The notes: generated from the letters alone by a model not told the origin. DNA of 64,000 bases from Diospyros lotus (GCF_014633365.1 NC_068339.1:13849925-13913924); one strand, 5' to 3'. Counted from the stretch's first letter, positions 12,168 through 34,372 are shown. Translations and numbers: made by a program.

Positions 12168-15100
12168 ATTTGCTCGCATGCATGCATGCAAATTTTGTAA
12201 GGTAAACTCTTTGTCTTTGTCTTTATATTTTTATATATTTTTGTTTCATCATCTAAATTTTTTATTATTTAAATTATACTCTTATACTTATATTAATTTA
12301 ATTTTTATATTTTAACTTTTTTCCTTATAATAAATCAAACTTTTTGTTATTTCACTTACATTTATATATATATATATATTTTCGAGTCAATTCAACCCTT
12401 ATACTTTAATGTGTACAAAATACTAATTCATCTCACTTTACATTTTTTTTATATTTTTTTTACACTTCAAAATATATAAATTAAATTGACTTAAAATTAT
12501 AGGTATGTAGATATAATTAAAACAACAAAAATTCTAAGTTGTCACACAAAAAAAATATCAAAATATAAGGAGTTGAATTGACTCGAAAATATAAGTACAG
12601 TAATATAATCAAAATAATAAAAAGTTCAAGTGACTACGAGACAAATGCAAAAATATGAATTTAGCCAATTATATATATAAAATTTACCCAAAATGGGATG
12701 ATCTTTCAATGTATATATATATATACACGTACTCGTACACGCACTCTTTGCTTCCCTTAAAAGAGTGAATTAATTAATTAATATGAACCCATGTTTAAAG
12801 CAATGTTGTTAGAATTTAATCGGATTTGCTTCGACCAATTGGTTTGTCGACCAGTCCGGTTTCTGAATAAGAACTGGTTAAAGAAAGAATCAATTAATTT
12901 TCACATGATGATGAATTATTAGTAGTCAGACTACACTTAGACTGACTCCACTTGTGATTTGTAATTAATAATAGCTTAACCAGATTAGATCAGTTCTGTA
13001 TTTTTAACTTTTGAATATGGGCTTAGTCGCCAGTAGTAGCTTGGTTGGATATTGGGCTTTACCATTTAGTTTAGTTATATATATAAGTTGTAAATTGTAG
13101 TCAAGATTATAATATAATATATATAAAGAAAAACACATAAATATTTTAAAAACACCAAAATGACACCGTTTTGATGTTTGCCTGCAACAGAGGTCAAAGG
13201 TGCCAACCTTCACTCCTAATGCATGCATGCTTGCTTGCAGGGCTTTTTTTTTTTTTTTTTTATTTAAATTTTTAGTTTATATTTGTCTATTGAATAAAAT
13301 TTTAAGTGTATACTAACTTTTACATATATAAACGAGATTTAAAGAATATCAAATAAAAATGATATTTTTCCCGCGTGTTAGCTAATTAATATACAATTAA
13401 CTCATGAACTTGAAAAACATTCTCTAGGTATGGTCAACCCTTAGTCTCAAATAAGCATCCAAAATCTCAAAGGTGTTTGATAAGTTAGTGTTAAGCATTT
13501 GTGTCAAGTATTAACTCTAATTGTGAAGTACCCTATGAATCGGAAATAAGATTTTTTTTTTGTTCGGATAAATATTTCATAATAGAATGAGAAGAAAAGT
13601 GCGGTACATGATACCCTGTTGTCCTAGTCTATATCTTATGTTTTACTTATATCTTGAAAGAATATATTTATAAATATGATTTTTATTTTTACTTATTTAT
13701 TTTAAAAGTGAAGGAGAAATAATCATAACTTTATTTTATTTTCTAATTATTTCATTCTTTACCATTCTCTATCCAAATAAAATAAAATTATATTACATTT
13801 ATTTATGTTTTATTCTTCTTAAATAATAAAAAAGATGACAAATTTTATGTTATTTCCTTTTAACTTTATGTTTCATTTCATTATGTACCAATTCCATCTT
13901 TACCCCACATCTCTCTCAAATATAGCGTAAATGGACAATTTTTTTTTTAGTTCAATAAAAACAAAAGCTTACGACATTATCTTCGATGACTCTTAATATG
14001 AGTTTTATAATTCTTACTAAAGTTAAGAATAACTCTAATAAGTTTCAAATGCTACTCATAAAATATTTAGACAAAACATTACATGGGCATAAATTTAATT
14101 CGTGGGCTTTTAGAAGTCGCATTTTTACCAAATTAATGCCAAATTAATAATGCCAGCCCCTTACGATAGATAATCCCCATATATATATATATATATATAT
14201 ATGATTTGTGGAAATTAGATGAGAATTTCAAGCTCATTCATTCATACATACATACATACATACATACGACATTTAACACTTTCTAACTGCCCACCTGTAT
14301 ATATTCAAGACACCCACTTTCCCAATTCCCGTGCATCTTACCAATATGTATGTATGTATGTATGTATATACAAACACACGCACACACACACTGTGTAAAC
14401 GCATGCATGCATGCATGCATGTGTTTTGCAGAAGCAACAGGTTAGGATTGGTTTTTGTTTGTCATGATTACTATTTAATCTCGTATTAATAATTTATATT
14501 TTGAACAACTTAATTTAGATATATTGTTTGATCTTATATATTAATCAAAAAGTCACCTCAATTTACACTAAAGACATACATACGTTAACCACCAAAATGT
14601 AAGCAACAAGTACTAAGGTCTGTGGTTAAAACAATACTACTTATAATATTGGGCGACTTAATTTCCTCGGAATCAGAAATAAAAAAAAATTAATGACAAT
14701 CATTGTTAATAGGCCAATTAATTAGCACCCTCTTTTTGGATAAGGAAAAATATTATTTTAATTACAAATGATATACTTTTTATGATATATAGGTGGAGTA
14801 ATTAGTTTCAGACTTAAAAATTATTAACACTTTCATTCCTTAAACTCAAAATAATTCTCATGACAAGAGACTGAGCAATACCTTAAAAAAGTGCTTTGGA
14901 AGTCGCGGAGACTTAAACCTTGAAGTGAAGAATTCTTTTAACCCACCACTAACTTGTCAAGTTATATTTATTTTTTTTTTTTTATGTTTTAACCCACCAC
15001 TGATGAGGTGATAATTACTTGTATTTTTTTATCAATTTAATAAATATTATATATTAAAAATCAATTATTAAATAATAAAATTTACTAATGCTCAACTAAA

Positions 15101-15921
15101 ATTCTCTGTTTTCATAATAATAATAATAATAATAATATATATCTAGTGTACAAAATATAGACGTATAGAATGTGGAGATCCCCTAGCACTGGCAATATGT
15201 ATTATTAATTGTTTAATTTTAATGAAGGTGGGTGAGTCAATGGAGCCGGTGGCGTAGCGGTTGGGACAAGATGGCTGGCTGACCTCATGACCAGTCACCA
15301 CCATGCAAATTATAATTTTTTTTATTACTTTTATAATTCAACTGCAAAGTTTAGATAACATGGATAGGCATATGCATATGCTGCCAACCCTAACTTAGAA
15401 AATCATCTTTCTTGGAGTTGTCCAACTGATTCGAGTTCTTATTAAAAAATTTGGATTCAAACTAATTATTGTTAGGTTGGAAAGTTTAGAATGAGAATAT
15501 CAGTCAAATTATAGAATAAAATTGAATTAACTAATCTAATTAACTTCCTATTTAATTAGTTGGGTTGAATCTTTGAGTTCAAAATTTATAAAATTTTCAT
15601 CTAATTTAGACCCATCTCAGTGTTAATTAAGTCTATGTATAAAACTATAACTAAAATCAAATCAAATCAAATAAAAAAAATGAAGTAAACCGATCAAATC
15701 ACATTTATTGAGTTAAATTCTCAAGTGTCCTCAAGCACTTAAATACGCCTATCCATTACGTACGCATGGCCCTAGCTAGGGGACATGCAAGAAGCTTCCA
15801 TGGCGGTACGTACTGCTGTTGATGATTCAATAACAAGCAATATTAATATTGAATTGTTCGAGGTAGGAAATGGAGACTGGAGAGAGATGGCAGGGCCACG
15901 CAAGGCTTCAGCTTCAGAATT

Positions 15922-15960
<39 letters not shown>

Positions 15961-18900
15961 CAACATCTCGGAGATCATGGCCAGATCCCATCTATAACCG
16001 TTCATTGATATACTGCAATTTCGGTTGCTTCTTTGGCTTTCCGGCGATCGAGAACCGGGCAGCTGCTGGCTGTTCTTCAATTAAATCTTGTTTTATTCTT
16101 TTAGATTTCAACATTAATTATAATTAAGATTAATTTATAAGATGTTATGCTCTTTAATTAATTACTTTTAGAGGAGTTAAATGGGTTAATTAATAGGTAA
16201 TTGACTCTGGTTTAAACGAGTTAAAGGGGCAACATTGTTAACTTGTTTAGTCTAATCCATGTTATTTTAATTAGGCCAAAGAATTGGCCATGGATTAACT
16301 TAAATTATTCACAAATCCAGTCAGTCTTAAACCAGACTAATTCCCACTTTGTGTCATGTTCAACGAGTTTTACTTATACCTAACTGCCACCCTCGCCCGC
16401 CCTTGTTAATGCATCTCTTTTTTCTTTAACTAAGAATTATATATAGCCATTTAATTTGTAATACATTTTTACATAAATATATCCCTAAAATAATATAAAC
16501 ATTTTGAAATTTATTTTATTAATTAGGTCATTTTTTTGTAATGTAAATATTGTAGTTGATGAATCAACTGGTGATGGTATTTGAGATCAATTACCGCAAT
16601 TTTAGGAAAGTTCAAACACTCGTAAGAAGTTATTTCTCTTATATATCTTTTGATGCTTAAATTATTAAAATAAATAATTAATAAATATCTAGTAAATATT
16701 AAATCTCTTTAATTATTTATTCATGGAAGTTTCGTACTTTGTATAAGTGAAGTGAGCCAAAATTCTAGGAGTTATCTCCAAGACTTTCAAGCTATATACG
16801 TTATTTCAAGTTTGCAAAGAATCCGTTAGATTGAATACCTATAGTACTGTTGGCTTCAATTCATAGGAATTAAATTCTTCGAAAGGGAGTTGAGATCATA
16901 TTGGGGGTTAATCTCCAAATTTTCTAACCTAATCTCCTAGAGGTTCCCAGGCCTAGATATCTTGGGTTGGTAGCAAAGTGAAATTATCTTCCAGACTTTT
17001 GGATCCAGTTATCTTAAGTTGTGTTTTTGTAGGGGTCAGTCAGATTCTTTAAGACGAACATTCGAGAATTAAATTTTGTAATTTTATTTTTTAAACTTGA
17101 CCCAGATAAGAAGACTTATTATCTTCTTATTACTTGTAAATAAAAATACATGATAAAATGAGATTAGTTACTTTATAAAAGAATAATTTTACCTTTTTTT
17201 TTTAGTATACCATTGTCAAAATATTTTATATACAAATTGATCTATTTATGGATCACTAATTAAAATATTTTATATACAATTCAACCACCCCAAATCTCCA
17301 CGTGCATCCACCACCACCTTGTACAAATTAAGCACTCCCAGTCGCAGAGCTAGCTAGCCCTAGTTCTTTCTTTCCTCCATGCATGAAAGCTCTTTTGGTA
17401 TTGTGTTTCTTCGTTACCACAAAATGGCATTTTTCTAAAATTTCTATGAAAAATGCAACAATACAATAATATTTTCTAATTAGTATAATTTTTTTAAGAG
17501 GATTATATTATTTTATGAAAAAAAAAATATTTGTATTAATTACATTAAGTCCCACCTGCTATTAGTTTGTGGTAGACTGGTAGGTGGGGTATTTTGGGCT
17601 ACCAGTCCTTGTATCGTTATGTTTTAGGAAAAGAAAAAAAAGTATAGTTAATTGATTAATATCAGCAAACAACTTTAATTAGGTGGCAAAATGTATTATT
17701 GGTGTAACAAGTTTTTACCCACTTCATTGACAAACTAGCTAGCTAGCTAGTACAACAATAAATTAACTTCATTATATATATATATATATATATAGTAGCT
17801 GATCATTCACGACACCAATCATTTAATTAGTCATTTCAAGTTAATTAATTATGAAACTTATTTATATATACATAACCTTCATATTAATTATGTCCTTAAT
17901 ATATATATATATATGATTAAATATTTGTTAAATAGTAAAATATCAACATATATATCCAAAATATTATTTAGCATGTTAAGATATAGAATTGTGGCATAAG
18001 AAGAAATAAAATTAAAAATATAATTATTCCAAATAAGATTAGAGTGACTTATATCGAGATAGGTTATATGGACATAATTAAAATAATTTAATTATGCGAA
18101 AAATAATTAAATTCTTTGCATATATACTTCAATAATAAACATCACAAACCCTCCCTTTTCGTTGCTTTCATACTAAAATTATGAGACTAGTCACTCCCAA
18201 AATATGAGCACTAATTGTCTTAAAAATGAGCAGCACGCCAGTTGCACTAGCCACTTCACTTCAATGATAATTACTCACATCATAGTCAATATATCACGTC
18301 AGAGGATAATTATAAAGATAATTTTGTCAAACTATGCATGGTTATACCTAATATGGCATGTAGATGAATTGATTAGTTAGGTAGGATTAACAACAACGTT
18401 GAATTCAACGATGATTAATCCTAACGACTGGCCTATAAGTTAGTTATGTGAACCTTTCAATTCAGTAGCCATATATGTACATCTTAGACTAATAAATTGC
18501 TAATATGTTCATAATAGTACTAATACCATTTGTACTATTATGAACAAATATACAACATTTGATGAAATCATGAAATACCACCTAATTTTGAGTTTTCTTT
18601 TTTCATAATTAGTTGAGTGATTGTTTATTATACGATTTATGAATTTAATAAAAACTTTTGTCTCTTTTTCTTTCTTTTCTCTATGATGAATCTATGTTCA
18701 TATGTAATATTGAATCACTAAACTACCAAGTGGTTAAGTTCATTCATAGTGAACCTAGATGGTGTGGGGGGCTATGGGTTCACCACGATGAATCCAGACC
18801 AACTTGGATTCGTCATCATTATCTATTTTTCTCTTTCTACAATGAATTTATGTTCATTTTAAATAAACTTAGACAGTTGAGTCTATTTGTAGTGAATCCA

Positions 18901-19999
18901 TATGGTTTGGATTTATCTTATCTCTCTTCGAATGGTTGTTAATTAGGGTCCGGAAATCGCTAGTTGCTTCTTCTTTTTTATATTAATTATTAATTTTTTA
19001 AATAACCTTTTATTTTTTTTTTGTTTCTTTAAATTAATTATCAAACATCAGGAGTCTTGCAATTTTGTCAAAATTCAGGAATATGTTTTACAATTTACCC
19101 AAATAATTTTTACCATTGCAAAAATTTTCAACGATGCAAAACAAATACTAAAAACAGCACGTTAACTACTTTTTTTATGAGTATAATTACTTAAACAATA
19201 AGAGAAAAATTATATATAATAAAAACTAAATTCGAGAGCTAATTAAGCTCATGACCTTTGCTTGAATTTCTACCATATTCTTGAGAGGAAAAAAATAAAC
19301 GCGAAGAATTTAGGAGGGTATTTATGAATTGTCAGATATATTGTTGGAGCCCTGAGGGGAGAGGGAGTTGATAAGGATCTCAGGCTTTGTGCCCTCCTAA
19401 GTGTGACACTTTTTGTCGTATTACATATTCAGACGCTATAAAAATATTTAATTATTTTTATCAAAACATATAACGAAAAAAATGATAAATTCTATACAGA
19501 ATAACGTTGTTAATGTCACTTCATTCATGTTCATGTAACCTTACTAAAATAAAGTATGATAATAAAGTTATTATTATTATTTATAAAAATGCCATTTTGG
19601 TTTAAGAAATTAAGGCAATCAAACTGCAAGGCCCTCCCCTACGATCTTTACGCACATAGGACCAGCCCCACCTGCCCCCAAAGAGAGAGAGGTGCCTTCT
19701 GCCGCATTTATAGCTCACAGTTGTCACATTTTCATAGTCGACTAATTTTCATAATTAGTTCTATGATATCAATTTTATAAAGTTAATTAGTTAAATATAT
19801 CGTTATCGTTTAAGTATACGCGCGGAAAGGGTCGTTTTAAGCTTTTATTTTATGACTGTGCTATTAATCCTTTGGCCGACATGGTTACGGCTTTTGAGTT
19901 TTCCTCTTAAAGGAGGCGGCAAGATGTCAAACACTGAGAGAACTCAACTGCAATGTTTATAATTATATATATATATTAGTTTTCCTTCTGTTTGTTGCC
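12168..19999. other. Long AT-rich, gene-poor spacer upstream of the carboxypeptidase gene
   Basis: Simple repeats dominate: TA tracts (12364-12380, 14180-14201, 17774-17794), CATA at 14243-14268, TGTA at 14345-14368, AAT near 15115-15135 and GA at about 15926-15957. A short tRNA-like relic lies at 15235-15305. At 18658-18942 short phrases resembling tgaatccatgttca recur, giving an open frame of no recognisable identity. I see no exon of a known gene. Confidence 0.5.
15235..15305 (+). repeat. Possible tRNA-derived SINE head relic
   Basis: The string GGTGGCGTAGCGGTTGG matches an RNA polymerase III A-box in a tRNA-like context. About 30 bases on, a GACC-TCATGACCAGTCACC segment sits where the B-box would be but does not match it. 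The GC content is clearly above the surroundings. It is probably a decayed 5' SINE fragment rather than a tRNA gene. Confidence 0.35.
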
Positions 20000-27587
<7,588 letters not shown>

Positions 27588-27986
27588 CCATGGGATTGAC
27601 AAGCAGCTGCAAGCCCTTTTCAGAACTAAAATGCCCATTAAAGCTTGTGGATTGTGACGAGAAATTAATAGGAGATAAGGATATCATTCATTCAAATTTG
27701 TAATTGTAACATCAAAAGAAAACATTATTTCATTTCATTTTATCACAAGCAGGAACTGGTCTAATACTATTGTATCCTTTCAAGGAACAACATTCTCCAC
27801 TCTTTTACTGTGGTATTCTATGTAGCGGCATTTTCAGATGGAACATGGAACGTGTTATTAAATGGCTGGACAACTAGTGATGAACGAAAATCAGCAAGCA
27901 CCACAATTCAAGTTCATTGTACAAACAAGCACCTTGCCTGGTCAGTACAAAACTGGTCCATCGTGGATTCAGCATATGCAGGAAAA

Positions 27987-30900
27987 TCATTGTTTGAATC
28001 CCTCGCCAAGGCCCGGTGGCATACCTAAGCTTTGGGCAAGATCACTCATCCTTTCCTTCATTGCCTGAGAATTTCAGAAAGTCCGGCATTTTTTATTCAG
28101 CAATATGAGAAATGAGTTTAGCCTATTGTACAAGGCATGCAATTCTCACCTGAACACTTCTCTGATGTGCATCCTTATATGCCTCGTGCACCAGAAGTGA
28201 GAGTTTCTGCGGGAAAAAAGATGTTTGAAATGCTAGAATCATATCTCCAATCAATAAATGGAGACCAATCTTGAGAGTTCCACATGTTTAAACTAAATTA
28301 CAAGTCCATCTCAGGCTGTGCAAGGCCCCCAACAGCCTAAATTATTCAAATCTATTCCCCCAACTACAGTTTTCAGTAACTTGTTGAAATGATTCAAACA
28401 ACAAACTGCAGGTTATCAAACTCAACAACTGATGGTTTTTGAAGTTTTAAATATGAATGCTCAAAAGATTTTGATTAGGCACTGGACCCATGTAGATCCA
28501 TCAAGCAGAATACACTCACTTCTGGTCCCAACTCCATTGCAGCATCAGTGATATCAGTACGTATAGGTTGCTGGTTCCCAGATAGTGTAACCTAAAGAAA
28601 ACATCAATTAGAATTTTCCTCCAAAATCATAGGAAAAGATTGCAGTATTGGGTTATCTCTTTCTTTAAAATCTTATTCATTTTTCATATCTCTGGGACAA
28701 GAAGTTTTCCTCTTCAGAAATGTTGTATAAGCTCATGAGAACAGCAGAAATTCGATGATCACAATGTAGCACAGTTACAAATATTCAAAGGAACTATAAG
28801 GTGCTTCCCAAAGCATTTGAATTTTGAAGTAACATCACACCAAATGGTGCTTGTTTTTTCCCTTTTCAATGGCACCAGGGTTTTTTTTTTTTTTTTGGAA
28901 ATTTTTAAAATGATTCCAAGCAATATTGTGAATCAATCTTGTTGATAACAAGATGAAGTATGTAAATTGTTTGCGAAAATTTATCATTATGTTAACTATT
29001 CCAACGATTCCTTAAGAAGAATGTCCAAGCAATTACTCAAGATTCGTGAGAAATCGTTTCTTTGCTTCAAAGTTAAAATTATATGTAATAGGACTTGGTT
29101 CCTTCACAACAACAGATTGGATTACATTTACTAAGCAGAAACTATTTTTCACGACATTACCAATTGGTGCTTCATGTTTCTACCTCATTTCACATTTATT
29201 TATATTTTCAGAATGCAATTCAGTTATTCTGCCTTCCTGTTGCCATTTCCCTTTTAAATTTCCCTTCTGGGTCCTCTTTGGCATTAAAGCTAAAAGTTAG
29301 ACATTAACAAAATAATTCCTGCCTGCCTGCCTCAAATTACTATAAAGCCACTCGAGGAACTACCTGATCAGATAACATAATAATAGATGCATAAACTACA
29401 TACCTTTACTAGCTCCCCTTCACAATAACCATCAATTTCCGTTCTGTAGAACAAAACAAAAATTAATACAACTAGAATAAGATATGCTCACATGACACAA
29501 TAAATAAAATTTTCAATAACAATTGATTTTATTTTTTAAAACATACGCCGCAAGCTCGTTCTGCACTCGCACTGCCTCAACCTGGACAACCGTTTGTGCC
29601 TTCTTCACAGTCTCAAATAAATTTTGCATGTTTCCTAGAATCCCTGCCTAATGTCAATGAATGTGATAAGTTAGCTTCAATCAAGAAACAAGAATTAACT
29701 TACAATTCATGAGAATAAGGACATACAATTAAAATTAAACACGACCATTCATTCACCGCCATCTCACAAAACTATTTCATATGAGGATGGTGTTGGAACT
29801 CTATCACAATTCTCTTGCTAGACAGCTGCATTAGGAAGGGCATCTAGAGTAAAAGTTTGCAAATTGGTTTTTTGCAAGAATTTGTATTATCAATGTGACT
29901 TTTAGAAGTCAACTGATATTATGAATGTTGTACCACCGACCTTAACTTGGTTAGGAAAAGATTGCTGATGGTTGATAATGTCTCATAAACTTGAAAGCTA
30001 CATCATTAAACACAGGTGAGTGATGGAGAGAACATAAACAAGGAATAATTGAGTTTGGTTTTAGGAATTTAAATTTGTTAAGAGTTTTATTATGATTTGG
30101 ATTCATAATTAGGCTATTACCTCCCTTTCCTTCTCCTTTAATTTGGTTTAGTTATAGATTATTGGAACTGCCGACAGATTTAACGTTGGACTGTCATCTA
30201 TTATGAGATCAGTTAAATCTTTGCAAAAGTTTGATTGTTTTAGAAGCTGCACTACATGCCTTTATGCACCACACCCAAAAGTAGCTTGCAGTTGGATGGT
30301 CTATTCCTCAGACATGCTTCCAGGTCTTGATGAGAAATTAGGATTATTAAATTTTGATGTTTGATATTAGCATTAAGGGTTGATTTGAATTTTGGAATTT
30401 AGATTTTAGGTTTTAGATTTAAGATCTTTATGACTTTTATTTATTTTGTTAGGGTAATCATTGATAGGATATTTAATTATTTATCTTATTTTATTTAGAT
30501 TTTAGATTTTTTTTATCTAGTTGAGATACTTGTAGCTAGGTCAATTATCTAATACTCGAGGCCTCCACAAGTCATAACAATACGGTACATCATCACCTCA
30601 CATTTGAAGGAATAAAATAGAAATTGAAGCTTTCCTTTGATTTACTTGCTCGTGTTTCAATTCATCAAATTATAGCATAGAAAACAAATTTTCAAGGCAG
30701 AACCTTAGATGAGGTATCACAGAATGTATTATTAACATTAATATAATATATGAATAATGCTATTGGTACACCTTTGTGTACACCTTGGACTACACAAAGG
30801 TGTACCAATGACAAAAATGTCCCTCATGAGGTGCATAGAGGCACATGGAGGCGAGGGGTATTTTGGTCATAATACCCCTTTGTGTAGCTCAAGATGTACA

Positions 30901-33900
30901 AAAATGAAATAAATCTAGCATGATTCATAAGTTATTGATTAATCAACCTTACCTCTAATTAAGAGACTCCCTCACAAATGCTACATAAACCACTTAAATA
31001 GTTGCTCAAAGTTCCAACTATAGTTGACTTTCTTTACACAAACATTTTAACTCTTAATTTATTGTATGCATATGCTCATTGGTTGAGAAACATAAAAATA
31101 GGCCAACTTCTGGGTGAAATTAGTATCTTGAAAGGATATAGAAAAATCCAAGAGCCAAGAAATGTGATCTCATCAGCAAATTTATCAAGATAAGTATTGC
31201 AATAAAAATAGGTGAATATTTGAGGTGGAGGACCAGTCATGTTAAATGTCAGACAGATTCAACCTTACTCTTTACAAGACAAGAAGTGACATGATATTGA
31301 CAGAGTCATATGTACAAGAGAAAATTAATTGGTATAACCTTTGAAGATGCTTCATCTCCCTTCTCATTATTGTCCTTTTTGCCTCCAAATATACCACAAA
31401 TGCGAACAGATCTATGATTGTGCCCAATCTTTTGACAAGCAGACCGTGATAAAATCCACATGCTGACTGGATTTGTTTTACCTATAAATTAAGAGGGAAA
31501 GGAATTTTCAAGTTAACTCTTTATATAGTCAACCAAAAGTGTATATAGACATGAACCAAATAGGAAAGCAAGATTGTAGCAAAGAGAACATTCAGAGTTT
31601 TTTTTTTCCAAATTTTAAAACTATCTAAAAAAAATTGCCAAATAAAACTCAAACAACACTTATTCCCACACTGTTAACTCTGTGTCACATCCCTCTAATC
31701 ACCCTTCAGCACAGCAACTTTTGTGCCACAAGGGTGGGCAAATTTGAAGATTATAGAAGAAACCACAAATGAGGTTTCTAATTACATAGAAACCAAGCAG
31801 TTTCTTTAATCTAGAAACCGCAAAAGTGGTTTCTTCTTTATTGAGGAAACCGTAGTTTCTATGTATCAAAGAAGAATTCTATAATCTTCAAATCTGCGCA
31901 TCTTTTGAAACCTGATTTAAGGGATATGGTAGAAAGTTCTAGCATGGGAATAAGTTTTATTTGGTAATTTTTGTTTTTTTTTTATAGATAGTTTTAGAGT
32001 TTGAAAAAACTTGAACATTCACACAAGCACCAGACCCTACAATCTACTTAGGAGAGCAAATGGGATACATAATGCATCATATAATTCAAATAATAATTAT
32101 GTCAAAGCAGATAATGTATTTCTATATTATGATGTTCTTAACTTAGCTCTCCAAAAACATTATGCTCTCTCTCTCTCTCTCCCCTACCACTGAATATGTA
32201 ACTGACATAAACTTCCTTACAAACTAAAACTTGAAAGAAAAAGTACAAGCTCCGAGGTTCATACCTTCGAGCTAAGCCCTCTATTTGTGTCCAAATTTCA
32301 GTGGCTACATGGAAGCACTTAAGGTTCTTACTACAATATTATGTAGACAGTGTTTTCTTCCTTTCTATTTATTAGGGTTTTGTCCCACATTTGTTCCAGG
32401 ACAAGATTGTAGGATTACATAGTGCCCATAAATGATCCCACCTAGTCAAGTGACCCAATTAGACAGATCATATTCCTATCATATTTGGGAATATGGTAGG
32501 GTAATTTAACTAAAATATTATTGTTCAATTAGTCTCTATTACAAATATGACCCTCCCCCAACTGAGCACTAGGGACACCCATTTTAGGCACTATTACAAA
32601 GTCTAAGTAGGAATTGGTTGGAGGCTATATTTATAAATGAGAGTATAACACAACATGTTTAGACAATTAGACAGCCATAGAAATATTTTCTCTCTCTGCA
32701 ATCATAACTGTTTGAGAAAAGGGTTTGGAGTTGTGATTTCCTGTATTGTTCCAGGAATCATACTCCATGGACTCAGAAAGGTTCATTTATTCAGCATAAA
32801 TAAGCAGGTAAAGCATCTTCTTGAACACCTTCTTATGGCCTGCCCTCTAGTTCACCTACCTCAAAAATTGCCACGTCTAGGCTTAGAAGGGTTACATGGT
32901 TTCTCATCAATGTCTCTATTTGACTCCTTGATCTGCCTTGGGAAATAATCCCCCGATGGATATGAGCAACATGCTCAAGTTTTTTTGGGCAATACGAGAA
33001 CTTGGATCATCAAAGGCATAAGTGAACTTTGTCTTCCACTATGCCTGGTTGTCCAACAGATAGTTTAGGCCCTTTCTCCAGGACACAGTTCTGAATTAAA
33101 TTGAAGTGCAATGATGGAGATCATTTATCAATGATTCAAAACTAAAAGCCATTTTTGACGCCTTTTCCTGGATGCTTGAAAGGCTGGGCTTTCCTTCCCC
33201 CCTTTTCATCTCTCCTTCCTCCTTAATGCCTTTACGTCAAATACCAACTACAACGTTGGACTGGAATTCAATTACTCCTTAAATGAATTAACAAGCTCTG
33301 ATTTTTACTTCTCTTGGTCTATGAACACTATTTCTGTTATTCTAGAATTTAGATAGTTTATTCCTATCATAGATATCATGGTGGCCTGCCAAACTTCAAA
33401 TCTGCTCTGGAAAATTTCCCTGCATCCACCTTGCATTGATATTATGTGACATAAGAACGCAATTTTACTCATCTATTATCTTTAATCATATCTAAGCCAT
33501 CCTGTCGTGCAGGAGTTATCTCTTGAAATATAAGCTATTTAAGAAAGAAGAATGCAAGGAAAGCACATCTGCAAGACGGCTAACCATTGTTAAAAGTTTG
33601 CCATGAAGGAAGGAATCACTTCAACTTCATAAAAAGAAGGGGGAGATAGGCGTCCCCGGCTTCCCCTTTCTATTTTTGCAAAAAAGTTGTTTCCCCAATT
33701 TAAATCCATGGCCTTCTAGTCAAGAAAAGGAGCAACTTTAACGTTGCAACCATGGCTCGTCCTCTTTACTTCATCTTCTTCTAAATCCAAAATTTATCCA
33801 ATTTAAGTCATTGCTTGTTCCTTTACCAGGGTTATAAGACCTCAAGAAGTAACATTTTTTGCCAAATTCACCCGAAAAAAAAAGTAAGAAAAATCCATCT

Positions 33901-34372
33901 TTAATAAGCTCATGATTCTTTGTCTTTTAGTGAATCCAATTGGCAGCGCAATTCAGCCCTTACTCAACAATTACACTCCATTTCTCAGAGCACCTTTCAG
34001 ATAACAGAAAAAGAAGACCCTTTCCTCAAAAACACACATTTAGCTCCAGCCTGTAATTTCGTAAAGCAGACAAAACAATCACCAAGAACTCGATTCATCC
34101 CAGAAACCCATCAAAAATTTGGCAATACCCTATGTACCAAGCTGCAGAAAATGGGAGTGTGCTCCTTAATTTCTTTGTAAAACTTGGCAGAATATATGTA
34201 AAAAGGCCTAAATGCCCCAAAAGAGCCCCATAATCAAAAGAAAAAACACGCACAGAGAGAGAAAAGAGAAATGATTACAGGAGAGTGAGGAGAGTGAACT
34301 TCTTCTCCGATCATTCGCTCTGTGCAAGTTCGAAATCTGAGCAGTGACGGTGGCGCTTGTTGTCGATGCCAT
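27987..34372 (-). CDS. STIC2: STIC2-like plastid nucleoid-associated protein (YbaB/EbfC family)
   Basis: Seven minus-strand exons: 34372-34279, 31481-31339, 29647-29547, 29443-29404, 28591-28520, 28206-28150 and 28064-27987. Together they are 585 nt, or 194 residues, closing exactly in frame; all junctions have GT donors and AG acceptors. The N-terminus (MASTTSATVTAQISNLHRAN) is Ser/Thr-rich and basic, like a chloroplast transit peptide. The mature part carries FGGKKDNNEKGDEASS, then GILGNMQNLFETVKKAQ, EIDGYCEGELVKVTLSGNQQ, TDITDAAMELGPEKLSLLV and SDLAQSLGMPPGLG, which is the whole YbaB fold. In Arabidopsis, STIC2 acts in the stroma with the SRP and Alb4 thylakoid-targeting machinery; bacterial YbaB/EbfC binds DNA. 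Intron 1 contains a 418-bp MULE-like element and intron 2 a foldback element. A partial duplicate of exon 1 and upstream sequence lies at 35374-35630. The gene converges with the carboxypeptidase gene. Confidence 0.94.
30752..30926. mobile_element. Foldback/MITE element in STIC2 intron 2
   Basis: Left end: two perfect 19-base inverted arms (30762-30780 and 30791-30809; attggtacacctttgtgta and its complement) around a 10-base loop. The far end, read in reverse complement, repeats the same order (GAATCATGCTAG, then TTTGTACATCTTGAGC, then TACACAAAGG). The whole segment is therefore an inverted repeat of about 54 bases around a short core. Non-coding; the TE family is not determined. Confidence 0.65.
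31595..32012. mobile_element. Non-autonomous MULE-like element in STIC2 intron 1
   Basis: The terminal inverted repeats are about 75 bases long. The left end is gagtttttttttt..., then AAAACTATC and GCCAAATAAAACT; the right end reads the complement (TTTTATTTGGTAA, GATAGTTTTAGAGTTTG). A second internal inverted pair is ttgaagattatagaa (from 31746) against ttctataatcttcaa. The 9-bp string gaacattca flanks both sides (31586-31594 and 32013-32021), the duplication length typical of Mutator-like elements. No coding capacity. Confidence 0.82.
32022..34278 (-). other. Remainder of STIC2 intron 1
   Basis: A long first intron with moderate base composition. A segment around 32580-32700 carries a TATA-like motif (GGCTATATTTATAAATGAG) and may be an old LTR fragment, but I could not set ends. 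No exon of another gene was recognised. Confidence 0.4.

Noticed and set aside
15235..15305. Functional tRNA gene
   Set aside because: Only an A-box-like segment is good; no cloverleaf or proper B-box could be formed.
27810..28068. Plus-strand small ORFs near the STIC2 3' end
   Set aside because: They are antisense shadows of STIC2's last exon and 3' UTR.
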